Source of the DNA: Funneliformis mosseae
Taxonomy: Eukaryota; Glomeromycota; Glomeromycetes; Glomerales; Glomeraceae
Direction of reading: 5' to 3'
DNA: 10,674 nucleotides
Assembly (NCBI GenBank): GCA_910592005.1
Contig: CAJVPP010003813.1
Span: 1 to 10,674, forward strand
The notes beneath the pieces were generated by a model. The model ran no database searches. It saw nothing but the letters and a program-made list of their open reading frames with translations, and was not told where the DNA came from. Both the position numbers and the translations under genes were made by a program. How positions within the stretch are numbered: position 1 is the stretch's first letter; each line of letters opens with the position of its first letter. Positions 1 to 7,965 of the stretch are shown one piece after another.

Positions 1-881
1 AATACTTGAACTTCTTCTATCTCCTTTAACCATTTAAGTTCAAGTAATATATCATTACCAGTTTTATCCTCATTTTCATGATTATCTTTAGGTAAAATAT
101 CTGCTTTCACCTAACAATTTTCAATTGTTTTATTTGTAATGTTATCCCATGCTTGTATAATGTATTTTATACACTTTTTAATATTAATTTCAGAGGGTTC
201 AATATGGTATTCATTAAATTTATCAAAAGCTTTAACCTGATTTTGTAAATAAAGCTTTCAATATTGTGCATTAAGTATAAATAATATCAATTATATTTTA
301 ATTAAAGAATTATTAAATCAATTACATTTCTCATCTTAAAACTATTTATGATACCATGATCACAATGTTGGAGGTGTGCAGTGGTGTTTGGGAAGAGGGA
401 TTGAATGGTGATATTGGTCAGGCAGGTAGTTTCATAAAGAGTATGTATCAGAGCATTATCCATAAGAAGGATAATTTCTGATTTTGTCTTCTCATTTTTG
501 TATTGAGTTTTTTATGTAATCGTTTCAGATTAAAACTTGCATCAAACTTTTTTAGTTCTAATAGTATTCAACCAGAAGTGTTCTTTTATCAATATTCTTA
601 ATAACCCTAGAATTTTCATATTTGTGTATGAACAAAGGCGTCAGCTTTTCACTTCCCATTGCATTATATGTAAATATGATCATTACACAATTCTTTAATT
701 GTTTCTTTCCTGATGTTTATTTGTTAAATATCATTTGACATAGTTTCATCTTCCAAAACAGTTCTATTTCATTACAATTGAATATATCTTTGGAACTATA
801 TTCTTTTAATATTTGCCAGAGATTATATCTTATTATTTTGAGATCTTTGAGTGATACACTTGTGGCTTCCCTGTGTATAAC
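1..881 (-). pseudogene. Tigger/pogo-like DDE transposase, decayed, copy A (5' truncated, runs off left edge)
   Basis: Remnant of a Tc1/mariner-superfamily pogo/Tigger transposase, which cuts and pastes the element at TA sites. Read from 881 downward, the translation shows 'ILKEYSSKDIFNCNE', 'GSEKLTPLFIHKYEN', 'MDNALIHTLYE', then 'PNTTAHLQHCDHGIINSFK', and near the window edge 'AWDNITNKTIENC' followed by a stop and 'KADILP', the usual end of the DDE domain. The first catalytic Asp is replaced by Asn (AAT at 773-771). The second (GAT 460-458) and third (GAT 361-359) remain. Stops lie at 560-558 (TAG), 554-552 (TAA), 527-525 (TGA) and 113-111 (TAG, in the place of a Trp). Two single-A losses in short A runs around 480-520 shift the frame. 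Homology to copy B (3192-3645) is continuous from 881 to about 433. The N-terminal DNA-binding half is missing. Clearly non-functional; family assignment is firm from motif order. Confidence 0.85.
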
Positions 882-1046
882 GTACTATTAGCTATTGTAT
901 ATTATATTATTAATTTTTAATAATTTATTTATTTTTTATATTTTAATTTTTAAATTTATTTTTTAATTTAATTTTTATTTAGTTTTTTTAATAAACATTA
1001 TTAAAGTTAGTCAAAATTTAATAATAATACTAATAGCATTATATAT

Positions 1047-1102
1047 ATTATTAGCATTACAAACTTTATGAATACTAAACTTATCTTAATAAAAATTGAT
1101 AT
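1047..1102 (+). repeat. 56-bp direct repeat, unit 1
   Basis: Begins ATTATTAGCATTACAAAC and aligns without gaps to 1210-1265, with a start-to-start spacing of 163 bp. The match includes the block AAACTTTA..AATACTAAA and the end AAAAATTGA.ATT. Most differences are transitions. This could be an old tandem duplication or two copies of a small dispersed repeat. Confidence 0.6.
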
Positions 1103-1209
1103 TTAAGTATTTTCAAAACTTCTGAATAACCTAACTTAGACTATAAAAGATAATTTTCTTGAAATAAAGTGCTAAAATAATGCAAATTGTTAAAAAAGTG
1201 AATTTGTGT

Positions 1210-1265
1210 ATTATTAGTATTATAAACTTTACAAATACTAAATCAACTTTAACAAAAATTGAGAT
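1210..1265 (+). repeat. 56-bp direct repeat, unit 2
   Basis: Begins ATTATTAGTATTATAAAC and is the diverged partner of 1047-1102. The matching stops soon after AAAAATTGAGATT. Confidence 0.6.
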
Positions 1266-1776
1266 TCAGTTAATTTTGAACTTATTAAACAATTTTACTT
1301 AAGGTATCTTTATATATTTCATTTGACCAAAGTTTCTATTTTTTACTAAAATAAAAAAAAGTAAGAGAATTTTTTTTGCAAAAAATACTATTCAAAATTT
1401 TTTCTGTAAATTGAAATGTACAAAATTATTGATATTTAAGTAGGCATATTATATTTGATTTTTTTTAATATTTGTATTTTTTTAAAAATAAAGATCAGAT
1501 TGATTACAGTATTTATAAATATACAAATATTTTGTAATACAAAAAAATAAAAAGATTAATAAACTGAAAATCTGAAATATAAAATATAAAAAAATATGAT
1601 GCAAATAATAATTTTTATGTTATAAATATTTTTAATAAAATAAAATAGATTGACAAAGATTAGTATAATTAATAAAAATATATTTTATTTAAAATATGAT
1701 GATTAAATTTAACATAATATAAAAGCGTTACAGAAAAGCTTAAATTCAAATTTATTTTAATGATAATATAGTAATA

Positions 1777-1813
1777 AAGCTATAACTGCAGCTATAGCTG
1801 TTAGCTATAGCTT
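1777..1813. repeat. Palindromic AGCTATA cluster with stem-loop potential
   Basis: Arms AAGCTATA (1777-1784) and TATAGCTT (1806-1813) are perfect inverted repeats. They enclose the perfect 12-bp palindrome CAGCTATAGCTG (1789-1800). A fourth AGCTATA follows at about 1821. The block stands out from the surrounding A/T runs by its regular GC placement. Function unknown. Confidence 0.65.
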
Positions 1814-1961
1814 ATAAAATAGCTATATAAACTTCAAATTTGATATTTACAAGATGTAATACTAAAATCAGTCAAAATATATAGAGATTGCTATATATCT
1901 ATATAATTATAGAAAAAATTAATTGAAAAAGTAAATAAATGTAAAAATAATCATTAAAAAT

Positions 1962-2440
1962 TCATATAATCAAAAGTATACCTTTACCAATGACAATTAT
2001 TAAAATAAGAAGTTTTTTTAAAATATTATTAGTAGAAGAAAATTCTGATATTATAGTAAGAATTGAAGAAAGAATTTCTTGTTGAACATTAACATTTGCA
2101 TTTTTACTTGTTAAATTAATAAGAATTAATCTTGATAGTTTTTCATAGTAACAAGATATTATTTTTCATTCACTTCTTTATATGTACAGATATCTTAAAT
2201 AATTTTGTGACCTATTATTCTTATTAGTACATTAGTATTCTAAAGAATTTAAGCAATAGATTTAGATCAGAATGGTTTATTAAAAGATTAAGTGAAAGTT
2301 CTACTTTCAATATCTTTCATAAAATTTCCTACTTTATTATTTCTAAATGTGTTGTTTATACCAAATACTAGTTTTACGCTAAAATGAATTAATATATAAA
2401 TGGAATTTTTTAGAAGAATTACTAGGATATTTAAACAAAT
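1962..2440 (-). pseudogene. Unrecognised decayed coding sequence
   Basis: On the minus strand a 67-codon frame is open from 2165 to the TGA at 1964-1962, reading 'YEKLSRLILINLTSKNANV' then 'QQEILSSILTIISEFSS', a Leu/Ile-rich, probably helical sequence. Upstream (about 2440-2170) protein-like stretches continue in shifting frames, e.g. 'VKLVFGINNTFRNNKVGNF', broken by TAA, TAG and TGA codons that would each be a one-base change from Gln or Trp. I do not recognise the family. A helical repeat (HEAT/armadillo-like) is a guess only. The Tigger terminal repeat at 2498 lies just upstream on this strand, so that insertion may have hit this gene. At this AT content a 67-codon open frame can arise by chance, hence the low confidence. 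Confidence 0.35.
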
Positions 2441-2497
2441 ATTTTTTAATATCATTTAGCTGATTCTGAATTTGGAGAAAAATGTATATTCTGTATA

Positions 2498-2520
2498 CAG
2501 TCAACTCTTTCTACAACGAA
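2498..2520 (+). repeat. Left terminal inverted repeat of Tigger-like element copy B, flanked by TA
   Basis: CAGTCAACTCTTTCTACAAC followed by GAA starts directly after a TA (2496-2497), the target dinucleotide of Tc1/mariner/pogo elements. It aligns to the element end at 10593 with 15 of 23 positions identical, including CAGT at the tip and AACGAA at the inner side. Further GATATA..GAA motifs follow at 2524-2560. No matching right-hand repeat was seen downstream, in line with 3' truncation. Confidence 0.7.
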
Positions 2521-2725
2521 TTTTGATATAGAATTTTTTTTTTGATATAATGAAGTTTTGCTTCAAATGAATTTTACTAGATTTATGTATATAAAATTTT
2601 GTAGTTCTTTGTACCTAGTTTTTAAATAAAATTAAAAAATAAATAAATATTCACATTACACATTATGTTTTGTGTTTCATTTTTTTTTACATATTTTATT
2701 TTTTACGCGTTTTTTTCTTTGCATA

Positions 2726-3650
2726 ATGCCAATAATGCCAAAAATAAACTTAAAGAAATAACTTAATCAACCTACTAATAAATAAGATGAACCTTTAAAA
2801 AAAATGAAAGTCTCTTACAGCTGCACAAAAAAAAGAACTTTATTTGAAAAAAATATCATTACCTTTTTTAAAACAAAAAGACTTAGCTAATGAATATGAT
2901 GTTAGTAAAGGCATAGTAAATGATATTTTAAAGGAGAAAGACTATTGGCTTTCTGTGAATACCAATTCATACTAAGCTAATTTGAAATGTGATAAGAAAA
3001 CTCTATTCCCTCTTGTTGAAGAAGTGTTAGTAATATAGGTAGATAACGCACTCAAAGCTAACCTTATTATTACTGATGATATTATTTCAACAAAAGCCTT
3101 GAGTTTTGCTTTTTTATTAAAGGAGGATAAGTTTAAAGAGTCTAGTCATTGGATGAACAACTTTAAAAAATGACACAATCTTAAACAGTATGTTATACAT
3201 AAGGAAGTCGCAAGTGCACTGCTCAAAGATCTTGAAACAATGAGAGATAATCTTTGGCAAATATTAAAAGAATATAGTCTCAAAGATATATTTAATTATG
3301 ACGAAATAAGACTGTTTTGGAAGATGAAACTACGTTAAACAATATCTAATAAACAAATATCAGAAAAGAAACAATTAAAGGATCGTATAATAATCTTACT
3401 CATATGCAATGCAACAGGGAGTGAAAAACTAACACCTTTATTCATACATAAGTATGAAAATCCTAGGGTTATCAAGAATATTGATAAAAGAATGCTTCTG
3501 ATTGAATACTATTAGAACTAAAAAAGTTAGATGCAGGTTTCAATCTGAAACGATTACATAAAAAAACTCAATACAAAAATAAGAAGACAAAATCAGAAAA
3601 TTATCCTTCTTGTGGATAATGCTCTGACACATGCTTTTTATGATTTAGAA
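2726..3650 (+). pseudogene. Tigger/pogo-like DDE transposase, decayed, copy B (3' truncated)
   Basis: Same transposase family as copy A but retaining the N-terminal half. From ATG 2726 (a second in-frame ATG is at 2735) it reads 'MPIMPKINLKK', a stop, then after a frameshift in an A run near 2800 'SLTAAQKKELYL'. Next comes 'KDLANEYDVSKGIVNDILKE', a helix-turn-helix region of the CENP-B/psq type, then 'DNALKANLIITDDIISTKAL' from the second DNA-binding domain. The catalytic part shows 'DIFNYDEIRLFWK' with Asp at 3300-3302 and 'LLVDNALTHAFYD' with Asp at 3615-3617. Homology ends at about 3645, before the third Asp. In-frame stops include TAG 3513-3515, TAA 3519-3521, TAG 3528-3530 and TGA 3546-3548. 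Non-functional: it has multiple stops and lacks the last catalytic residue and the right end. Confidence 0.87.
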
Positions 3651-3655
3651 AAATT

Positions 3656-3975
3656 ATGTATTATAAAACAATTTGATAATATTTTTTAAATATCAGTAAA
3701 TTAAAGTTTTTTAAATGACTTAATATTTTAGAACAAATAAATCAAAATGATAATTTATAAGTAAGTTTAATTAATAACTTAATTTTTTTTTATAATATTA
3801 AATAAATTAATTAATATTTTAGATTGGTTCTTTAAAATTTACATTAAATAATAAAACTAAATCAACATCTGATAATAAAATTCAATTAATATTTGATAAA
3901 TAAAGAAAATTTCTTATCTAATAATAAAAATAATTTTATTATTTGATAATAAATTTAATAATATAATTATTTATC
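3656..3975. other. AT-rich filler with a GATAATAAA-motif cluster
   Basis: No credible gene. The motif TGATAATAAA or close variants recur several times between about 3868 and 3960, including the self-complementary stretch around ATTTTATTATTTGATAATAA. This may be slipped-strand duplication in low-complexity DNA, or a very decayed upstream part of the coding remnant that follows. Confidence 0.45.
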
Positions 3976-4299
3976 ATGCAAGGTTTTAAAGATTAAACCT
4001 AAAGGCTTTATGAATTGGAATATTCTAAAGAAAAATTAAATATAAATAATCAAGAAAAAATTTAGAACTTACTAAATTAGAATTAATGATTAATTAATGA
4101 TATATTAGATAAAACAGTAACTGTTACAGAAGCAGTTAGATTATAAAATAATACTATAAATAGAAAGTTAATTAAATGCAAATATCCTAATACTAATTGT
4201 AATACAATGAAATGTTCTTGTAAAAAAGAAAATTTAGCTTATAATGACAAATTTCATCCTGGTAAAGAATGTCAAAATCCTAAAATTTATTCTTTATAA
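3976..4299 (+). pseudogene. Remnant of integrase-type (KRBA2-like) protein, Cys-rich C-terminus
   Basis: Reads 'RLYELEYSKEKLNINN' (from 4003), then after a frameshift 'DILDKTVTVTEAVRL', a TAA, then 'LIKCKYPNTNCNTMKCSCKK' and 'FHPGKECQNP', ending at TAA 4297. The order matches the C-terminal tail of retroelement-derived integrase proteins that I recall as abundant in Glomeromycotina, often named KRAB-A domain-containing 2: a '(V)REAVRxQ' segment followed by a C-x-C..C..C.C..KCHxxxxC zinc-binding-like cluster. Several Cys are preserved; others appear as Tyr (TAT for TGT), again transitions. The integrase core (DDE) is not present nearby. Fragment only; the family call rests on the Cys pattern and the motif just before it. 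Confidence 0.6.
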
Positions 4300-4660
4300 T
4301 AGTAAAAAGAAAATGAATAATAATTAAATTTCAAAAATAGTTTTTATATTTTAATTAAATATTAAATAAATAAAATTACTTTCTAACAAATTTGCATAAA
4401 TATTATTTTAATTATTTAGTAAATTTAATAATGATTTTAATTTATAAAGTAAATAATATTATATAAATAGTTATAGTAAATAATTAAATGTTTTAAAAAT
4501 AAATTTCATTATTTTTAATTTAAATTTAAATTTATTAGGTACAAAATATTTATTTTTTAAATTTATATAACTAAAAAAATAACATTTGATTTTATAATTT
4601 TAAAATTTAAATTATATAAAGATTAAAATTAATTTAAAATATCACATTTCATAAATTTGG
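4300..4660. other. AT-rich intergenic stretch, nothing supported
   Basis: Runs of TTTAAATTT-like sequence and A/T homopolymers with stops in all frames. No gene, RNA or repeat with clear boundaries before the tandem array starts at about 4661. Confidence 0.6.
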
Positions 4661-5160
4661 ATAATAGCCAATTTATCCTATTTTAAATTGAGACATTAGT
4701 CATCTTGTATATTAATTTTTAGTTTCAAATTTGCTTCAATTTAAATTAGAACAATAATCAACTCCAATTTACCTCAATTTAAAATTAGACAATAGTCAAC
4801 TTAAGGCATCACGTTCCTAGTTTCTAATTTGCTTCAATTTAAAATTAGGGTAATAGCCAACTTGGAGTACTGTATTCCTAGTTTTCAATTTGCTCCAATT
4901 TAAATTGAGACAATAGTCAACTTAGAGCACTGTATTCCCAGCTTTCAATTTGTTATAATTTTAGCCCCAATTTTAAATTAGGCTAATAGTTAACTTAGGG
5001 CACTTCATGTCTCAATTTTCAATTTATCCCAATTATAAATTTAACTTAGGATACTACATATTTCAATTTCCAATTTGTTTCAATTTTAAATTAAGGTAAT
5101 AGTTAACTTAGATCACTGCATGTCTCAATTTTCAATTTGCCCTAATTTTAAATTGGGGTA
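4661..5160 (+). repeat. Degenerate tandem array with a period of about 60 bp (8-9 units), palindromic core
   Basis: Each unit carries (G)ACAATAGTCAACTTAG, then a variable CACTGTATTCCTAG-like segment, then TTTTCAATTTG and CAATTTAAATTG. Unit starts are seen near 4661, 4691, 4750, 4787, 4850, 4909, 4983, 5042 (lacking its first bases) and 5097. Unit length is mostly 55-73 bp, with one short unit at 4750. The core CAATTTAAATTG is a perfect 12-bp palindrome at 4896-4907. Units in the middle are most alike, as in satellites kept similar by unequal exchange. The array ends in a larger inverted structure near 5176-5227, where TTTGAAATTTCAAATTGGGG is followed by GAAATTGAAATTTGC. No coding potential. 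Function unknown. Confidence 0.85.
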
Positions 5161-5314
5161 GCAAAATCATATTGTCTAAATTTGAAATTTCAAATTGGGG
5201 TTGCCCGAAATTGAAATTTGCATTTAGGGCAGATCATTAACTTAGTATACCTTATCTTCAAATAGGATTAATGCAGTGGATGTACATTTTTGATGTTTCA
5301 GAGATTTGTTGTCC

Positions 5315-5340
5315 CAGCTATATGTTCCAGCTATATGTTC
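5315..5340 (+). repeat. Perfect 13-bp tandem duplication (CAGCTATATGTTC x2)
   Basis: CAGCTATATGTTC at 5315-5327 is repeated exactly at 5328-5340. Related CTGTTCTATACTATGTTC sequence follows, so this is probably a small slippage tract. Confidence 0.9.
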
Positions 5341-5387
5341 TAACCTGTTCTATACTATGTTCCAAAGGTTCTATCTATCCTATATAT

Positions 5388-5420
5388 GTCCTATCAGCGT
5401 CCTATCAGTGTCCTATCAAT
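5388..5420 (+). repeat. 11-bp tandem repeat, three units (GTCCTATCARY)
   Basis: GTCCTATCAGC (5388-5398), GTCCTATCAGT (5399-5409) and GTCCTATCAAT (5410-5420) are contiguous and differ only in the last two bases. A fourth, weaker unit, ATCCCATAATA, follows. Confidence 0.9.
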
Positions 5421-5447
5421 ATCCCATAATAACACTGGATTAATTTA

Positions 5448-5490
5448 TGATCACCTCACATGTGATTGACCCTAAATTTACACGTGATCA
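5448..5490. repeat. Inverted repeat TGATCAC...GTGATCA
   Basis: Seven-base perfect arms at 5448-5454 and 5484-5490, separated by 29 bases that contain a second related element, CACATGTGAT. It lies about 130 bp 5' of the pseudogene start. It could be a protein-binding palindrome pair or a chance event. Confidence 0.4.
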
Positions 5491-5622
5491 ACTCTACACA
5501 ATAAGAAGCTAAAAAGTGATCTTTCTAGAAGAAAAGATTATTTTTGTACTACTTTCTTTATAACGGATTTAGAAAGATTTGCAAAATTTGTTTTTAAGAA
5601 CCAACATCTCCCTTTGAGAAAA

Positions 5623-6540
5623 ATGGGAAAGAAATACTAGGAATTACAAGGTAAGCAAGCAATGCACATTAGTAGTTAGAAGGTTATTATTATGACATGC
5701 GTTAGGCATAGGGTAGAATATGGCAAATGTCAAAATTTACTTTCTATTTCGTTGTCTATCGTTTATATTTTCATCCACTTGATATACTGTTGTATTTAAC
5801 TAACTTTAACTAACTTGTAGTACTTTTTCCCTTCTGCGTTCTCGATACATTCTGTTGATAGAATTTCTCAATATTTCTTTCTTAACTTACATATTACGTT
5901 TACTATTCGCAACATTAACATCAATTTTTATCAACTGTTTTCAGATGACAACTCAGATGACCCAACAAATATGATTTACCAACAGCAAATGCGAATTATC
6001 AAGGCTGCTTTTAAGATCAACTATGATAATCTAAAAGATCACGTTAAACGTCTACTAGATTTCTGTAGTATTTGAATGCGTTGCTGAAAAAGATCAGAAT
6101 ATTATGCACTATACTCAGCCATTATTCAGTCAAGTGAGACTGGCAAGTCTCAATTGATTGCGGAACTCATAAAAAAGTGCTTCATAATATATTGCTATCT
6201 TCAAAAAATCAGTAGTACTAGTTACCCTCCAAGGTCAAGGATTGCTGATTTGCTTCTGCTAACGACAATTGTCAGAAAACCTAATAGGATTGCTTATCAG
6301 AATTTAACACGATTCTTTTTAACTAATACTTCAAATTTGAATGAAGCTAAAATAAAGCAACATGTCAGAATTTTCCATTAGAATTTGGTACATACTTTAA
6401 ATCAGATATACTGATAACCTAACAGATGATCACTAAGGAATTATTTTGATAGAATACTAGTTGATCAAGTAGAATAGTGATAGTGATCAGCAGCTTAGAA
6501 GAATTTGCTGAGTCACAGATTATGTAACAAAAATATGTGG
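5623..6540 (+). pseudogene. P-loop NTPase-like protein, decayed, with recognisable intron
   Basis: Probable exon 1 runs from ATG 5623 to 5650 ('MGKKY', stop TAG 5638, 'ELQ'). A donor GTAAGC at 5651 and an acceptor TTTTCAG ending at 5944 bracket a 294-bp intron. Splicing gives GAT and keeps one frame into 'DNSDDPTNMIYQQQMRIIKA' and 'YDNLKDHVKRLLDFC'. Stops follow at 6073 and 6085 (TGA), then 'SEYYALYSAIIQSSETGKSQ' and 'LIAELIKKCFIIYCYL', with GKS at 6142-6150 as the Walker A end. In relatives as I recall them the loop is SSGTGKS, so Glu may be a G-to-A change. Next come 'SYPPRSRIADLLL' and 'NLTRFFLTNTSNLNEAKIKQ' to TAG 6379. The same frame stays protein-like to about 6540 despite further stops ('RNYFDRILVDQVE'). 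The fungal family is known to me only as P-loop proteins of unknown role; no Walker B was located. Confidence 0.65.
5651..5944 (+). other. Probable spliceosomal intron in the P-loop pseudogene
   Basis: Donor GTAAGC after CAAG, T-rich 3' half, acceptor TTTTCAG, and several CTAAC/TTAAC branch-site-like sequences, including a tandem TAACTAACTTTAACTAAC at about 5799. Joining the flanks restores one continuous frame, the main support. Its base composition differs from the AT-only spacers. The intron is rather long for such a fungus. Confidence 0.55.
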
Positions 6541-6651
6541 ATCATCAATTAGGTTTTATGCGACATATTATTTTTTATATATAACAAAAAGAAAATATAA
6601 ATACTAACCAGTATCTTTATTTTTTTCCATACAAATATGTGAAAAATGTGA

Positions 6652-7014
6652 AAAAAAATCTACATATATAATACAGGACTTATCCTAAAAGCAAATAGTG
6701 CTGACAAAAGCATATATTATAAAAGTCTAAGAACTTTGAAATTTGAGATCATCAAGCATGAAACTAACTATATGTCTTTCCAATAGATCTTCATGTAAAA
6801 AGGTATAAAGATTTCATTTGCATATGCTTTTATGAAGCTTTTAACATCAGATGATAATACTAATTGTGCCTTATATCTCCTTAATTTTTTTTTTTAACAG
6901 CAAAATATAAAGCATGTAGAAGTATATAGAAGTTCAGTCAACTTTTTGCAAAATCATTCCTGTAAAAATAACGCAAAAATAGATATATGTATGCTAGAAA
7001 TTATAAATATATAG
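6652..7014 (+). pseudogene. Unrecognised decayed coding stretch
   Basis: One frame reads 'IYNTGLILKANSADKSIYY', 'KSLRTLKFEIIKHETNYMSF', then TAG 6784 and TAA 6796, 'KGIKISFAYAFMKLLTSDDN', a TAA in a T-rich tract at 6895, and 'HVEVYRSSVNFLQNHSCKNN' to TAG 7012. The run of twelve T followed by AACAG (ending 6900) looks like a 3' splice site. A donor at about 6795 (GTAAAA) would give a short intron of about 106 bp that removes two of the three internal stops. Residue composition is protein-like rather than the Lys/Asn/Ile/Phe mix of random AT DNA. I do not recognise the family. It could belong to the same ancestral gene as the P-loop remnant upstream or the fragment downstream. Confidence 0.35.
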
Positions 7015-7060
7015 GAGTGAGTTTTTTCTCACTATGGGCTCTTATATTTAAGAAAACAAA

Positions 7061-7313
7061 ATGATAGATATTGATTATACTGAACTTACTAATAAAGATG
7101 GTAACAATAAATTTGTAATTAGTACGTCTTAGATTCGTGATGTCAATGGACTCAAAAATATATTGTAAGTAGTATTGCTCGATTTAACCTCTATAAAAAT
7201 AGTGTATATCTAAAAAATCTTATGGATATAAAGAAGGTAATTCTTAATTATTTAATTCTGAAAAAGATGATAATCTAACAGTCATTGTACACTTTACCAT
7301 TCCAAATAGTTAA
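7061..7313 (+). pseudogene. Unrecognised protein fragment spread over three frames
   Basis: Starts at ATG 7061: 'MIDIDYTELTNKDGNNKFVI' then 'STS', TAG 7130, 'IRDVNGLKNIL' to TAA 7166. A shift near 7165 leads to 'VSSIARFNLYKNSVYLKNLM'. A second shift near 7230 leads to 'KEGNS', TAA 7245, 'LFNSEKDDNLTVIVHFTIPN' and a final Ser and TAA at 7311. The three pieces join into a coherent run of about 80 residues, with the mix of charged and hydrophobic residues of a folded beta-rich domain. Stops fit Trp (TGG to TAG) and Gln (CAA to TAA). A TATAAATATATA sequence at 7001-7012 and a small GTGAG/CTCAC hairpin (7017-7032) lie just upstream. Family not identified. GTAAGT at 7165 could instead be a splice donor. 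Confidence 0.45.
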
Positions 7314-7965
7314 AAATTTTTTATTCACATCATGCTTTCTTGATCTTTGATCTGTAGGATAATAATTTTAAATGTTCTTGAATGAAATAGCTTTATATTA
7401 TTTTTCTGATTCATTTCAAAAAATTATAATTATGAGAAGGGTGATATATTCACAATTTTTATGTATTTGTTACTTCAGTAATGTTTTTTTTTATTTTTTA
7501 AATAAAGCATATATTATGTTCTTATCATAAATCTTGAAAAATGTCATGTGTAATAATGTAATATATTCTTCTGATAATCCTATACTACATCTTAATTGCA
7601 TATATATTGAGCAAATGCATTATGAATCAATAAAAAAATTCTATCATTTCTCTAAGCATCAGAAATCAAAAAATCCATAAACCAGCTTTTTGTAACTGCA
7701 GTTGAGTGTATATTTTTTTCACACGCACAAATATACATATATAAAAATCATGTCTTCACAAGCTTTTAATTATATTAGATTAGTTTTATTCTTTTTTGAT
7801 TAATTTTTTTTTATCTTTATAAACAAATTTGAGCATATGGTAGTGTAAAATCATGCTAAAAAGATAAGATTGTCTTAAGTTTACAATATGTTTTAATAAA
7901 TCTATTGAATAAAAATGAAATTATTTAAATTTAATTTTTATTATTCTTTGCAAATTAAGTAAATT
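7314..7965. other. Mostly non-coding stretch with faint coding traces
   Basis: No firm gene. One plus-strand frame is open from 7531 to TAA 7678 and reads 'NVMCNNVIYSSDNPILHLNC' and 'IYIEQMHYESIKKFYHFSKH' from ATG 7546. It is protein-like but short and unrecognised. A TATATAAAAATC precedes ATG 7750, which opens only 17 codons ('MSSQAFNYIRLVLFFFD') to TAA 7801. This resembles the TATA-ATG spacing at 9360-9372 and may be an old gene start. The remainder is A/T-rich. Confidence 0.4.

Larger units (their letters stand above)
882..1961. other. AT-rich intergenic stretch with no supported gene
   Basis: About 1.1 kb dominated by A/T runs, with stops in all frames at short intervals. I see no credible coding region. 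It contains a 56-bp direct repeat (1047-1102 and 1210-1265) and a palindromic AGCTATA cluster (1777-1813), both listed separately. The break between the transposase remnant and this AT-rich DNA at about 882 is abrupt, consistent with truncation of copy A at that point. Confidence 0.6.
5161..5622. other. Intergenic region upstream of the P-loop pseudogene
   Basis: No gene. It holds the two short tandem repeats listed separately (5315-5340 and 5388-5420) and the inverted repeat TGATCAC (5448-5454) / GTGATCA (5484-5490), with CACATGTGAT between the arms. Base composition is more balanced than in the DNA to the left. Being directly 5' of the pseudogene start at 5623, it is a candidate promoter region, but I see no decisive core-promoter signal. 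Confidence 0.5.

Noticed and set aside
1991..2071. Plus-strand frame 'MTIIKIRSFFKILLVEENSD'
   Set aside because: The opposite strand over the same bases gives a longer open frame with more protein-like composition.
2498..3975. Complete Tigger element with both ends
   Set aside because: No right-hand terminal repeat or TA duplicate was found after the homology ends near 3645.
7017..7032. GTGAG-T6-CTCAC hairpin as a terminator
   Set aside because: A five-base stem in an AT-rich eukaryotic context is weak evidence, and nothing shows a transcript end here.
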